Virus record (IMG/VR): IMGVR_UViG_3300025109_000086
Coordinates: 1-20,487 of that record
Length of the DNA stretch: 20,487 nt
Source of the DNA: a virus
Reading direction: 5' to 3' (one strand)
Positions 13,661 to 20,362 of this stretch are shown piece after piece. A model generated the notes under the pieces. The model saw only the letters and a list, made by a program, of their open reading frames with translations. It ran no database searches and had not been told where the DNA came from. Numbering within the stretch: the first letter of the stretch is position 1; the number at the start of each line of letters is the position of its first letter. A program made the position numbers and the translations under genes.

Positions 13661-14592
13661 TTCACCTTGCCTCCACATAGTGGGCATATCTTGTTGGCTT
13701 TCAGTTTTGCCTTAAGTTTCTTTTCCAAGTCCACAACCGTTTTGGACTTATACTTAATATCATGTTTCAGTTGCTCGATCTGTTGATCATAGTCCATAAG
13801 GCTCTTTAGGATTTTTTCATCATCCTGAATTTTATCCATTAATATATTTAATTCTGTATAATGATCTTCAATCTCCAGCCATTCCTTTGCCTTTTTAATA
13901 GACTGTTCCAGTTCCCCAATCTGTTTATCTGCTTCCTGTATCTGGTTCAGATCGGATTCTATAGATTCCACACAATCAAAAAGTTTTTTCACCTCATCAA
14001 CAGCTTCAATTTTTTTATCAAGATCCTTAAACTCCTCCAACTCTCTCTGATCATCGCTAACCTTCTGCTCGGTCTCTTTTATCTCGGATTTATTCCTGTT
14101 GGTTATACTCTTAATTTCACTTGTGACGTTATCAATGATCTGGAGTCCTATAATTTCATTCAGTCTTTTGGCGACCTCACCGGGGCTGGTGTTCTGGAGC
14201 AGGAAATGTCTTTCATGTTGGGTCTGGATATTGATAGAAGATAAATTTAGTTGCTTTGTCACATCATCTGGAACAGCCCCTCTGAGGGCTTCAAAAGAAA
14301 CAGAGTATTTTCCAGCTTTATATCTGTATCCATTTTCTTTTGTGGATCGGTGACGTATAATCTCTCTATCCTCATCAATATCAATAATGAATTTTGCCCC
14401 CTCTTTCTCAGTACCCCAACGGATCATGGACTTGTTGGTTGGCCTGTTCTGGGCCACCCACTCCGCTCCACGGACAATGGTTGTTTTCCCACCATGACTC
14501 CTACCCTTGATGACATTCACTCCCTTGTGGAACTCAAGAGTGGTGTCTTTATGTGCCTGTATATTTACCAGATGAAATTTTTCTATTATCAT
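13657..14592 (-). CDS. N-terminal half of split Rad50/gp46-type ATPase, ending at the zinc hook
   Basis: This 311-residue protein begins like Rad50/SbcC (MIIEKFHLVNIQAHKDTTLE) with Walker A G-RSHG-GKT at 30-37 and a Q-loop region near 120-130 (NIQTQHERHFLLQ). Residues about 150-300 are a continuous coiled coil. The chain ends at KICPLCGGKVK, so the CxxC hook (Cys303, Cys306) is followed by only five residues. In Rad50 this hook sits in the middle of the protein and pairs two molecules through zinc. The signature motif and Walker B are absent here and are found in the gene at 9337-9975. Two bp separate it from the upstream peptidase gene stop. Confidence 0.88.
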   Translation of the reverse strand: MIIEKFHLVNIQAHKDTTLEFHKGVNVIKGRSHGGKTTIVRGAEWVAQNRPTNKSMIRWGTEKEGAKFIIDIDEDREIIRHRSTKENGYRYKAGKYSVSFEALRGAVPDDVTKQLNLSSINIQTQHERHFLLQNTSPGEVAKRLNEIIGLQIIDNVTSEIKSITNRNKSEIKETEQKVSDDQRELEEFKDLDKKIEAVDEVKKLFDCVESIESDLNQIQEADKQIGELEQSIKKAKEWLEIEDHYTELNILMDKIQDDEKILKSLMDYDQQIEQLKHDIKYKSKTVVDLEKKLKAKLKANKICPLCGGKVK

Positions 14593-14594
14593 AT

Positions 14595-15134
14595 TTAAAT
14601 ACTCTTTATGATAAATGGTGGACGCACCCCAGCAGAAAATTCATGGGCTGCTTTAAGTGCTGCTGCTATTCTTTTTTCTGGATTCATTTTTATACTCTCA
14701 AGTGCATGAAATGATCCAAGTGCATAGGATTCTCCACATCCCACGGAATCATAGTTTTTAACTGATTGACCTATCTGGAAATCTTCATAAATGACATATA
14801 GGTTTCCACGATAACCAAAAAGGAAAGTTCCACCACTTATTTCATTATTATTTACTTCTGCATAACCTTTCTTTTTCAATACATCAATAACTGCTTGTAT
14901 AAAAGCATTATTGAGATATTCTAAATCAGTTTCTTTTGCAAATCTATCTGGAGGTGTGAAATTCCAGCGTAGTATCTGTCCCATTCTGAACGATGAAGTA
15001 AAACCGAATAAAAATTCCTTATTTACAAAAACTTTTTCATCCAATCTTACTTTTAAATTATAACCTTCAACTCCTGCCGAATCACCTCCCATATAAACCT
15101 TATTATTTTCTACCCATCCAACGATACAGGTCAT
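14595..15134 (-). CDS. HslV/proteasome-beta-like Ntn peptidase
   Basis: The ATG at 15134 overlaps the preceding stop (ATGA) and places a Thr at position 2. The 179-residue product starts MTCIVGWVENNKVYMGGDSA. After Met removal the catalytic residues fall at canonical numbers: Thr1, Asp17 (GGDSAG) and Lys33 (RLDEKVF). LFGFTSSFR and VGCGESYALGSFHAL match further proteasome/HslV signature segments. HslV works as a ring fed by the HslU unfoldase; no such partner is in this window. Location directly before the Rad50 N-half is shared context, not proof of a link. Possible roles are host-protein degradation or a retasked Ntn hydrolase. Confidence 0.8.
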   Translation of the reverse strand: MTCIVGWVENNKVYMGGDSAGVEGYNLKVRLDEKVFVNKEFLFGFTSSFRMGQILRWNFTPPDRFAKETDLEYLNNAFIQAVIDVLKKKGYAEVNNNEISGGTFLFGYRGNLYVIYEDFQIGQSVKNYDSVGCGESYALGSFHALESIKMNPEKRIAAALKAAHEFSAGVRPPFIIKSI

Positions 15135-15349
15135 ATTTTCTTTTTCCTTTCTTCTTTTAATATTCCCATCATGAAACAATGGCTTTCCAGTTGGCTTTCC
15201 TCCCTGCATGGAGTACATTTATAAATTTCTACTAAACCTTTAAATTTCAGTTCCAACTGGTCGCCATGCCATATACAATAGTGTTGATACAGAAAAACAC
15301 ACCCATGACATTCCATCCCGTCAGGTATTACCACATTTTTTATTATCAT
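15131..15349 (-). CDS. Cys-rich small protein, probably zinc binding
   Basis: This 72-residue protein has cysteines at 14, 17, 25, 45, 48 and 58 (ECHGCVFLYQHYC, then CTPCREE), typical of small phage zinc-binding proteins. The stop overlaps the peptidase start (ATGA). The ribosome binding site is weak. The function is not recognised. Confidence 0.65.
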   Translation of the reverse strand: MIIKNVVIPDGMECHGCVFLYQHYCIWHGDQLELKFKGLVEIYKCTPCREESQLESHCFMMGILKEERKKKI

Positions 15350-15350
15350 T

Positions 15351-15530
15351 TTACTTTACCAATCTATCAATAATTAATAAACAAATAGCCATTCCTATCA
15401 TACCAAAAAAGACATTAAATGCTATATGAGAGTTAGATAGAAATTGTAGTATGAAGTATCCAAGAAGTGCCCCACATAAAGCAGCGACGAACGACTCCCA
15501 TGATATATTTGCCAAAAGTTTATTTTTCAT
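15351..15530 (-). CDS. 59-residue membrane protein
   Basis: The ATG at 15530 overlaps the end of the RuvC-like gene, with AAGGA about 9 bp upstream. The product (MKNKLLANISWESFVAALCG...) has two hydrophobic helices (about 13-30 and 38-54) and ends IIDRLVK. TAA at 15351-15353 lies next to the following gene's start. The function is unknown. Confidence 0.6.
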   Translation of the reverse strand: MKNKLLANISWESFVAALCGALLGYFILQFLSNSHIAFNVFFGMIGMAICLLIIDRLVK

Positions 15531-16011
15531 TTTTTTCTTTCCTTCTTGGTAGGTATCTTTCGTCTAATAATTTTGCGTACCTTGCAATGTGCAGGGCATC
15601 AGCCATGCCATCACAATTTTTATAGTGTAAATCTATTTTGGGAAATAATCTCCTTGCCATGTTCAGGCTTCTCGCCTTTGTCTCCCCAGTACCGGAGTCC
15701 AACATTGTTTTCTGCCACATTCTCGGCATCACCATCTCATAAGGAATTTCAAGAATGGATAATGCCATCATCCACCCACCATAATTTTGCCCAAAAGCAA
15801 ATGAGGATTTACTGCTTGCTCCATAAAAGGCGTTTACTTTTTCAATACAGGCAAGAACTATTTCACCATATTCTGAGACAATTTCTTTTATCAATTTAGC
15901 AGAATTTGGAATGTCTTTTGGATATTTCCATGCCATAGCAAACTGTTTCCCGACTATGGCGATACCTCCCATCTTTCCCGGATCTATTCCCATGTAGAGT
16001 TGTCTGTTCAT
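15520..16011 (-). CDS. RuvC-like Holliday junction resolvase
   Basis: This 163-residue protein is the size of RuvC. The RNase-H-fold acidic residues are visible: Asp10 in YMGIDPGKMGGIAIV, Glu57 in ACIEKVNAF, and an Asp pair in NCDGMADALHIARYA (Asp134, Asp138). The segment FAFGQNYGGWMMALSI followed by VMPRMWQKTM is the pattern of phage RuvC-type enzymes. It resolves branched DNA made by the recombination genes of the operon, before packaging. The start overlaps the stop of a 20-residue frame (ATGA). Confidence 0.82.
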   Translation of the reverse strand: MNRQLYMGIDPGKMGGIAIVGKQFAMAWKYPKDIPNSAKLIKEIVSEYGEIVLACIEKVNAFYGASSKSSFAFGQNYGGWMMALSILEIPYEMVMPRMWQKTMLDSGTGETKARSLNMARRLFPKIDLHYKNCDGMADALHIARYAKLLDERYLPRRKEKNEK

Positions 16012-16070
16012 TGTTTTTTTATCTCTAAATTAAATACCTGTAAGAATGCTTCCAATGATTTATGCCTCAT
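16008..16070 (-). CDS. 20-residue micropeptide with ATGA overlaps at both ends
   Basis: The frame reads MRHKSLEAFLQVFNLEIKKQ. Its ATG overlaps the TGA of the upstream membrane-protein gene, and its own TGA overlaps the ATG of the RuvC-like gene. GAGGG lies about 4 bp upstream. The peptide could be an amphipathic helix, or the frame may serve only to couple translation. Confidence 0.4.
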   Translation of the reverse strand: MRHKSLEAFLQVFNLEIKKQ

Positions 16071-16279
16071 CTGCCCTCAATCTTATTATTTACAATTTTT
16101 AAAAAAGCCATTGTTTGTATCCATTGTTTATAGTGTTTAGTCTGTACTGCTGTTTGATATTCAAGGATGACTATCACCAGAAAGGAAAAGAAGGCAGTAT
16201 AGTTTCCGGTCTCACCGTGGATGCATAGTATCAGAAAACCATAACCGAATATTTTGAAAAGTAGGAGAAGTGATTTCAT
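16067..16279 (-). CDS. Small membrane protein
   Basis: This 70-residue protein starts MKSLLLLFKIFGYGFLILCI and has a second hydrophobic helix (AFFSFLVIVILEYQ), then a polar helical tail ending KIEGR. Its ATG overlaps a TGA of an upstream frame (ATGA) and its own site is weak, suggesting coupling. The function is unknown. Confidence 0.6.
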   Translation of the reverse strand: MKSLLLLFKIFGYGFLILCIHGETGNYTAFFSFLVIVILEYQTAVQTKHYKQWIQTMAFLKIVNNKIEGR

Positions 16280-16425
16280 TCTTTATTCTTAAAACTATTT
16301 GAGGAGCTTATAAGTTTAGGAACTAAAATCCCTTTTAAAATAGAGATAATAATAAAAAGCCAGACACAATCCCAAAATGGTTTCCTCTGTGATTTGTTTT
16401 GCAGTTTGCTCCTTGTCTGATTCAA
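16276..16425 (-). CDS. Overlapping membrane-peptide frame
   Basis: A second frame runs through the same DNA as the truncated KLHELLAVE gene. From a TTG at 16425 it encodes 49 residues: a basic start (MNQTRSKLQNKSQRKP), a hydrophobic helix (FWDCVWLFIIISILKGILV) and a polar tail. Its TGA overlaps the ATG of the next gene. No good ribosome binding site is seen, so it may be reached by coupling or +1 frameshift from the first frame. Confidence 0.4.
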   Translation of the reverse strand: MNQTRSKLQNKSQRKPFWDCVWLFIIISILKGILVPKLISSSNSFKNKE

Positions 16426-16456
16426 CGGCAAGAAGCTCGTGAAGTTTACCACCCAT
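16316..16456 (-). CDS. Truncated KLHELLAVE-type phage protein
   Basis: The ATG at 16456 has AGGAGG 9 bp upstream and follows a promoter. The 46-residue product starts MGGKLHELLAVESDKEQTAK and then QITEETI, which matches the first about 25 residues of a common phage protein family (KLHELLAVEGDL...) normally some 200 residues or more. Here the match ends and a short hydrophobic, aromatic tail follows before TAA. It is either a remnant or a new small protein made from the old start. The family match is from memory. Confidence 0.5.
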   Translation of the reverse strand: MGGKLHELLAVESDKEQTAKQITEETILGLCLAFYYYLYFKRDFSS

Positions 16457-16504
16457 AATTTTGCCCTCCTAAGTTTAAGTTATTAATTTAATTTTTATAC
16501 CTCT

Positions 16505-16533
16505 ATTATACTATACTTTCTCTCTGCCATGAA
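16505..16533 (-). promoter_or_regulatory. Sigma70-type promoter for the RuvC-like operon
   Basis: On the minus strand TATAAT (16505-16510) is preceded by 17 bp and a weak -35 TTCATG (16528-16533). The predicted transcript starts about 40 bp before the ATG at 16456, just after the hairpin that ends the exonuclease operon. Confidence 0.5.
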
Positions 16534-16546
16534 AAAATATTTTTAA

Positions 16547-16618
16547 AAGGAGGGTAGGAGAAGGAACAGGGACCATGAGCCTGCTGTCGATACCTCTATC
16601 GACAATCCTACCCTCCTT
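16547..16618. terminator. Large folded RNA element / terminator
   Basis: A perfect 13-bp stem (16547-16559 with 16606-16618, AAGGAGGGTAGGA and its complement) encloses a second perfect 7-bp hairpin (GTCGATA, loop CCTC, TATCGAC; 16586-16603). A possible third arm (CAGG 16567-16570 with CCTG 16580-16583) is also present. On the plus strand it is followed by AG and seven T. On the minus strand TTTT follows. It lies between the exonuclease stop and the next minus promoter, so terminating that operon is one role, but the internal branching is more than a simple terminator needs. Confidence 0.6.
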
Positions 16619-16628
16619 AGTTTTTTTG

Positions 16629-17492
16629 TCATTGTAGATCGAAAAATGTTTCCCAGTTGTCCCATGTTTTCCTCTGCAGGAAACTGTTCAGTCTGTACTT
16701 CTCAAATGTGTCGGAGAAATCTTTTTTTGTCAGACGATCTAATCCAATAGGAAAACTATTTGTTCCCTCTAATGGTAAACGAACTAAAGGAAAATTCCTG
16801 TTGAATATTTCTTTTCCTTCCTTTGACTCAATTCTTTGTTGTGTCATAGTTGTATTTTTCAACTGATTATTTAAATATTTGATTGCTGTCTTTTCCCCCA
16901 CTCTTTCAATGCCTTTTATATTGTCAGAACTACATCCTGCATAAGCTTTAATAACTGCCCACCTGTGAGGTCCTATTCCATATTCCTGTTCAAAATCTTT
17001 TTTTGTGTATAATGACTTTTTCTTTACATCAAATATAGATGATTCATAGGGAAGTAGTTGATAAAGGTCTTGATCACTTGAAACTATAATTTTATTTTTA
17101 TCATAAGATTCAAGCATCACTATACTTGCGATAATGTCATCAGCCTCATATCCCTTTTGAATAAATATGTTTTTAAAACCTATGCTCGGAAGGGTGTATA
17201 GTCGGAGTTCGGTGAACTGATCATAGGCTATTGATTCCAGTTCTTTCTCTTCACGGGTTTTCTTTTCCAACCTTTTCTTTTTATAATCAGGGTATATGGC
17301 TTTACGATTATTTACTCTGCTATCCCATGCAAACACCCATGTTTTTTCCTCCGGGAATTCCTGAGCCACAACCAGTATTTGCCGGAGAAATCCAAAGATG
17401 ATCTCTGTCTTGAACCCCTCTACGGAAAGAGGGGCATTGATAAGAGCGAACTTGATCTTATGGCAGATATAATTACAGTCTATGATTATCAT
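16629..17492 (-). CDS. FEN-type 5'-3' exonuclease (RNase H/flap nuclease)
   Basis: The ATG at 17492 overlaps the preceding stop (ATGA), giving 287 residues, the usual length of phage T5/T4 flap nucleases. Motifs in order: MIIIDCNYIC (Asp5), FAWD with RKAIYPDYKKKR (about 54-74, arch region), GYEADD (114-119), VSSDQDLYQLL (137-147) and the helix-hairpin-helix-like GCSSDNIKGIERVGEKTA (186-203). These bind the two metal ions and DNA. The enzyme removes RNA primers and flaps at the lagging strand. There is no polymerase domain attached. Confidence 0.85.
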   Translation of the reverse strand: MIIIDCNYICHKIKFALINAPLSVEGFKTEIIFGFLRQILVVAQEFPEEKTWVFAWDSRVNNRKAIYPDYKKKRLEKKTREEKELESIAYDQFTELRLYTLPSIGFKNIFIQKGYEADDIIASIVMLESYDKNKIIVSSDQDLYQLLPYESSIFDVKKKSLYTKKDFEQEYGIGPHRWAVIKAYAGCSSDNIKGIERVGEKTAIKYLNNQLKNTTMTQQRIESKEGKEIFNRNFPLVRLPLEGTNSFPIGLDRLTKKDFSDTFEKYRLNSFLQRKTWDNWETFFDLQ

Positions 17493-17668
17493 GATTTTTC
17501 CCATTCAAAAATTAACATAAGAAAATACATTGATAGACATGCTATAAATTGAAAGTATGATCTTTCACAACCTATTTCATAATTTGGAATAGTTTCTACA
17601 GATTGCCATAGAAAATTTCCTATTGATAATGCTATCCAAATTATAAAAGTACATATAAATTTTTTCAT
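17489..17668 (-). CDS. Small membrane protein
   Basis: The ATG at 17668 lies 2 bp after the upstream stop, with GAGG about 7 bp before it, and is chosen over a start nine codons upstream. The 59-residue product starts MKKFICTFIIWIALSIGNFL and has a second hydrophobic helix near the end (FQFIACLSMYFLMLIF). The stop overlaps the exonuclease start. The function is unknown. Confidence 0.6.
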   Translation of the reverse strand: MKKFICTFIIWIALSIGNFLWQSVETIPNYEIGCERSYFQFIACLSMYFLMLIFEWEKS

Positions 17669-17670
17669 AA

Positions 17671-17853
17671 TTATCCTCTCATCCTTCTTTCCCATTCCCT
17701 GAGTTTCTTTTCCAGAATAGTAGTAGCATGTTCAATATCATCCTCGACGTTTTTTGATGGGGATATTGTCATTTTCACCTCCATAACATCCGGCTCAAAC
17801 TGGACTATCTGGATCGTTCTTTTTCGTGTTACTTCAATTATATCTATTTTCAT
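17671..17853 (-). CDS. Small phage protein with RxRTIQIxQFEP motif
   Basis: This 60-residue protein has a strong AGGAGG site 6 bp before the ATG. The first half forms beta strands (MKIDIIEVTRKRTIQIVQFE, then PDVMEVKMTIS), and the second an acidic then basic helix (EDDIEHATTILEKKLREWER). Small phage proteins with an R-TVQVRQFEP-like strand are common beside recombination genes, but their function is not known to me. Confidence 0.65.
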   Translation of the reverse strand: MKIDIIEVTRKRTIQIVQFEPDVMEVKMTISPSKNVEDDIEHATTILEKKLREWERRMRG

Positions 17854-17911
17854 GATCTCCTCCTTGAAATAAGGTCATGATATATCTTAAAATCCCTGTT
17901 TTGGCCACCCA

Positions 17912-17983
17912 GATCGCTCTGTAATCGATTATTTCTCTGAAAAGGTTATATCCTACGGCTCTGAGATTAAAAGCCCTTAGAAA
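17912..17983. repeat. Dispersed 72-bp element, copy B
   Basis: This copy aligns without gaps to 6164-6235. It begins two codons after the recA-like stop and is in the same frame: core GYNLF-RE-IIDYRAI. The in-frame reading continues to a TGA at 17834-17836. Bases 17854-17989 otherwise hold no gene and only the ribosome binding site of the next one. Confidence 0.6.
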
Positions 17984-17989
17984 CGATTT

Positions 17990-19108
17990 CTAGGTATATC
18001 TGGGTTTTCTCCCAAGTTTGAGTTTTTCTTCAAATATCTGCCATGCTTCATGAACCATCACCTGCAGTTCCCGCTCCTTGTTTTCCTGCTCAATATAATC
18101 AATTAGCTTATTCCTTGATCCTTTGAAATCCCATTCCGTTACAATAATATTTCCTTTCTCTTTTTCTTCTCCTTTTTTCTTTTTCTGTTCTTTCTTTTTA
18201 TCTTTTTTCTTTACTTCTCTTTTCCAAAAATTCTGCTCCAACAGGTAATCAATATTCGCCCCTATGTCATCGATGCCATAGTCGTAGTAAATCGGGATGA
18301 GTACTTCGGGAACTTCTTTCCCTGTTAGTTTATTTTTACTGACTTTGCATTTGCCATTAATCCCGATTGTCCGTCCAAGGGATTTATGCCGTTTAACAAT
18401 GGACAGCCACATCTCATGAGTGGCAAAGAATTTGAGTGCTGTTCCCCCTGCTCTTGTCTTATCACTGAACCCCCATCCTACATTGACGGTTGCCTGAGAT
18501 ATAATAATTAATAATGAATTTGTTTTCTTTAAATTAAGGCATATTTGTCGGAGGGTTCTCCTTCCCATTTTTGCTCGTTCCATTCCCATACTCCCTGACA
18601 GCTCCTTATCTGTTCTATCTTTCTTTTTCTTCATGAAAACTTTATCTTTTTCCTGCTCCTCCTCTGAGGATAGGGCATCAAAGGAATCGATCACATAGAT
18701 AAAAGGAGTTTTATCAACACAAAGTTTTTGAAGGCTCCCACTTAAATCCTGAACGGTATCACTTACATCTTCCAAATCTTTTATCTCTACCCTTTCTTTA
18801 ACCCGCTTTCCAAATAGATACTCAATATTAAAAGAGAGTGCTGCCTCTGCATCATCAAATATAAGTTTATATTTATCAAACCTCTTATCTTGGCACACCT
18901 CTGCAAACATAGAGAGAGTGAGCAGGGTCTTTCCACTACTGCTATCTCCTATGAGGTTAATCATCCTTCCCAGTCCCCAACCACCAAAGGGGTTATCTGC
19001 ACATGCCAAGTTCAGAAGTGTTGATCCCGTTGGAACCAGCAGCTGTGATGTTTTGGTGGTCAGGGGCTTTTTCTCTTCAGTTTGTTTTCCTCTTCGTTGT
19101 AATGTCAT
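17990..19108 (-). CDS. RecA/UvsX-type recombinase
   Basis: This 372-residue protein has the RecA core. Walker A is GDSSSGKT (54-61), FDDAEAAL (84-91) carries the likely catalytic acidic residue, Walker B is FIYVIDSFDAL (Asp141), and ISQATVNVGWGF plus RAGGTALKFFATHEMW form the L2/C-terminal core. It catalyses ATP-dependent strand exchange on SSB-coated DNA. Unusual is a lysine-rich linker at about 299-319 (blocks of KKDKKK and KKKK) before a C-terminal helical piece (KLIDYIEQENKEREL). A Lys-rich insert also occurs near 159-163. The stop is TAG. The ribosome binding site (GGGAG) is distant. The SSB gene directly upstream supports the role. Confidence 0.87.
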   Translation of the reverse strand: MTLQRRGKQTEEKKPLTTKTSQLLVPTGSTLLNLACADNPFGGWGLGRMINLIGDSSSGKTLLTLSMFAEVCQDKRFDKYKLIFDDAEAALSFNIEYLFGKRVKERVEIKDLEDVSDTVQDLSGSLQKLCVDKTPFIYVIDSFDALSSEEEQEKDKVFMKKKKDRTDKELSGSMGMERAKMGRRTLRQICLNLKKTNSLLIIISQATVNVGWGFSDKTRAGGTALKFFATHEMWLSIVKRHKSLGRTIGINGKCKVSKNKLTGKEVPEVLIPIYYDYGIDDIGANIDYLLEQNFWKREVKKKDKKKEQKKKKGEEKEKGNIIVTEWDFKGSRNKLIDYIEQENKERELQVMVHEAWQIFEEKLKLGRKPRYT

Positions 19109-19117
19109 TGATAAATA

Positions 19118-20362
19118 TTATCTCCCTCTGTTGCTCAGTCGGTTACTGATTTTCTTCTTTTTCTTATCATCTTTTTTTGGAGCCGGTTTGTTCTTCTTTT
19201 TCTCTTTCTCCTTTTTCTTCTTTTTCTTTGCCGCTGCTTTGGCTTTTTCTATTTCCTCATTTTCCTCCTCACAGCTATCTCGGACATCGCAGTCCTCACA
19301 CTCCTCATGCTGGTCAAAATCATTTCCCCATTCTCCATCTTCATTCTCACATTCAGGAGGTCCTTCGCTTTCTTTCTCCTCTCCATTATTATCGGGGTTC
19401 CCGGATTCCTCTTTGCTCTTTTCATAGGCAGTTTTACACTCATCATAGAAGGAGCATTTCCGGCAGGTTCGGAGTTCATCAAAGTCCACTCCAAACTCTC
19501 CGTCCTCATCGGGGCATACATGATCATCAGGGATATCGGTATCAGAATTTCCATCATCATCAGGATCATCATCTATCTCAGCACTGCCCTTTTCATCTTT
19601 ATCATACTCATCCTTTGCAGGCTCCCCGTGGTAGTTCTCATATATTTCTTCGTAAGATGGTCGCATGTTGATAAGTTCCTCATCCACCGTGATATCTGCC
19701 TGATCAAGGATATGGTCAGGGATAACCGGATCGGATCTATCAGCAAATTTGTGTCCAAGATATTTTGTATTCTTTGCCTCTCCTTTTCGTGTCCATGCGA
19801 TGTGACAACCTTCCTCTATGTCATAGTAGGGGATAACCCCACCATCATCATCCAATTGCAATTCATCCAGTTTCTCCTTCATTAGAAAGAACGAACTGTT
19901 CCAAATCTGTACTCCCTTCTCCTCCTCCTCCGGAGTCGTGTGATCCCATATGAGAAAGATATTCCTGCTCTTTGCGAAAAGGGCTTTCCGGTCATCCTCA
20001 TCCATATCCGGTCGTGCCTTCAGATCTTCACAGATCGGACATGCTTTGTTGTATGTGAAACTTGGACATACATACTGCTTGTCCCCCGGACCGATACCCT
20101 GATGCACCCTCAATGAGAGTGTAAAGATAATGTTGCCCTCAGCTTCTGTTGGGTGGTTCTTTCCAGCGATAAACGGGATGATATCAATCTTGTGTTTCCC
20201 TGCAGGAGAGGTGAATGTTTCCATACCATCGGGGAAATTCTCTTTCAATAAGATAGTACCCCACTGCTGACCACCGGCATCCTCGGTATGCCTCTCCTGC
20301 CTATTGTGAATATCTTTTTTCTGTTTCTTGTACTTGTCTCTGAAACTATTCTTTTTTCCCAT
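19118..20362 (-). CDS. Single-stranded DNA-binding protein with tandem four-Cys modules
   Basis: The ATG at 20362 has AAGGAGGAG upstream at good spacing, giving 414 residues. The N-terminus is basic (KKNSFRDKYKKQKKD). About 35-225 is the DNA-binding core, with a T4 gp32-like zinc segment YVCPSFTYNKACPICEDL (Cys99, 108, 111). An acidic linker (250-282) follows. Two modules with identical spacing C-x16-C-x2-C-x5-C come next (Cys283/300/303/309 and Cys338/355/358/364), each with a G-x-x-D-F-D motif. The last about 40 residues are extremely Lys-rich, unlike the acidic tips of most SSBs. It protects ssDNA and loads the recombinase encoded next. Confidence 0.75.
   Translation of the reverse strand: MGKKNSFRDKYKKQKKDIHNRQERHTEDAGGQQWGTILLKENFPDGMETFTSPAGKHKIDIIPFIAGKNHPTEAEGNIIFTLSLRVHQGIGPGDKQYVCPSFTYNKACPICEDLKARPDMDEDDRKALFAKSRNIFLIWDHTTPEEEEKGVQIWNSSFFLMKEKLDELQLDDDGGVIPYYDIEEGCHIAWTRKGEAKNTKYLGHKFADRSDPVIPDHILDQADITVDEELINMRPSYEEIYENYHGEPAKDEYDKDEKGSAEIDDDPDDDGNSDTDIPDDHVCPDEDGEFGVDFDELRTCRKCSFYDECKTAYEKSKEESGNPDNNGEEKESEGPPECENEDGEWGNDFDQHEECEDCDVRDSCEEENEEIEKAKAAAKKKKKKEKEKKKNKPAPKKDDKKKKKISNRLSNRGR

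Noticed and set aside
16547-16618. Hammerhead or HDV-like ribozyme
   Set aside because: No CTGANGA/GAAA core is present. A short CATGGTCCC match to the HDV ribozyme on the minus strand is not backed by the nested pairing.
18918-19885. Long plus-strand frames opposite the recombinase and SSB genes
   Set aside because: They are Phe/Ser/His-rich mirror images of Lys/Glu/Asp-rich coding sequence on the minus strand and have no ribosome binding sites.
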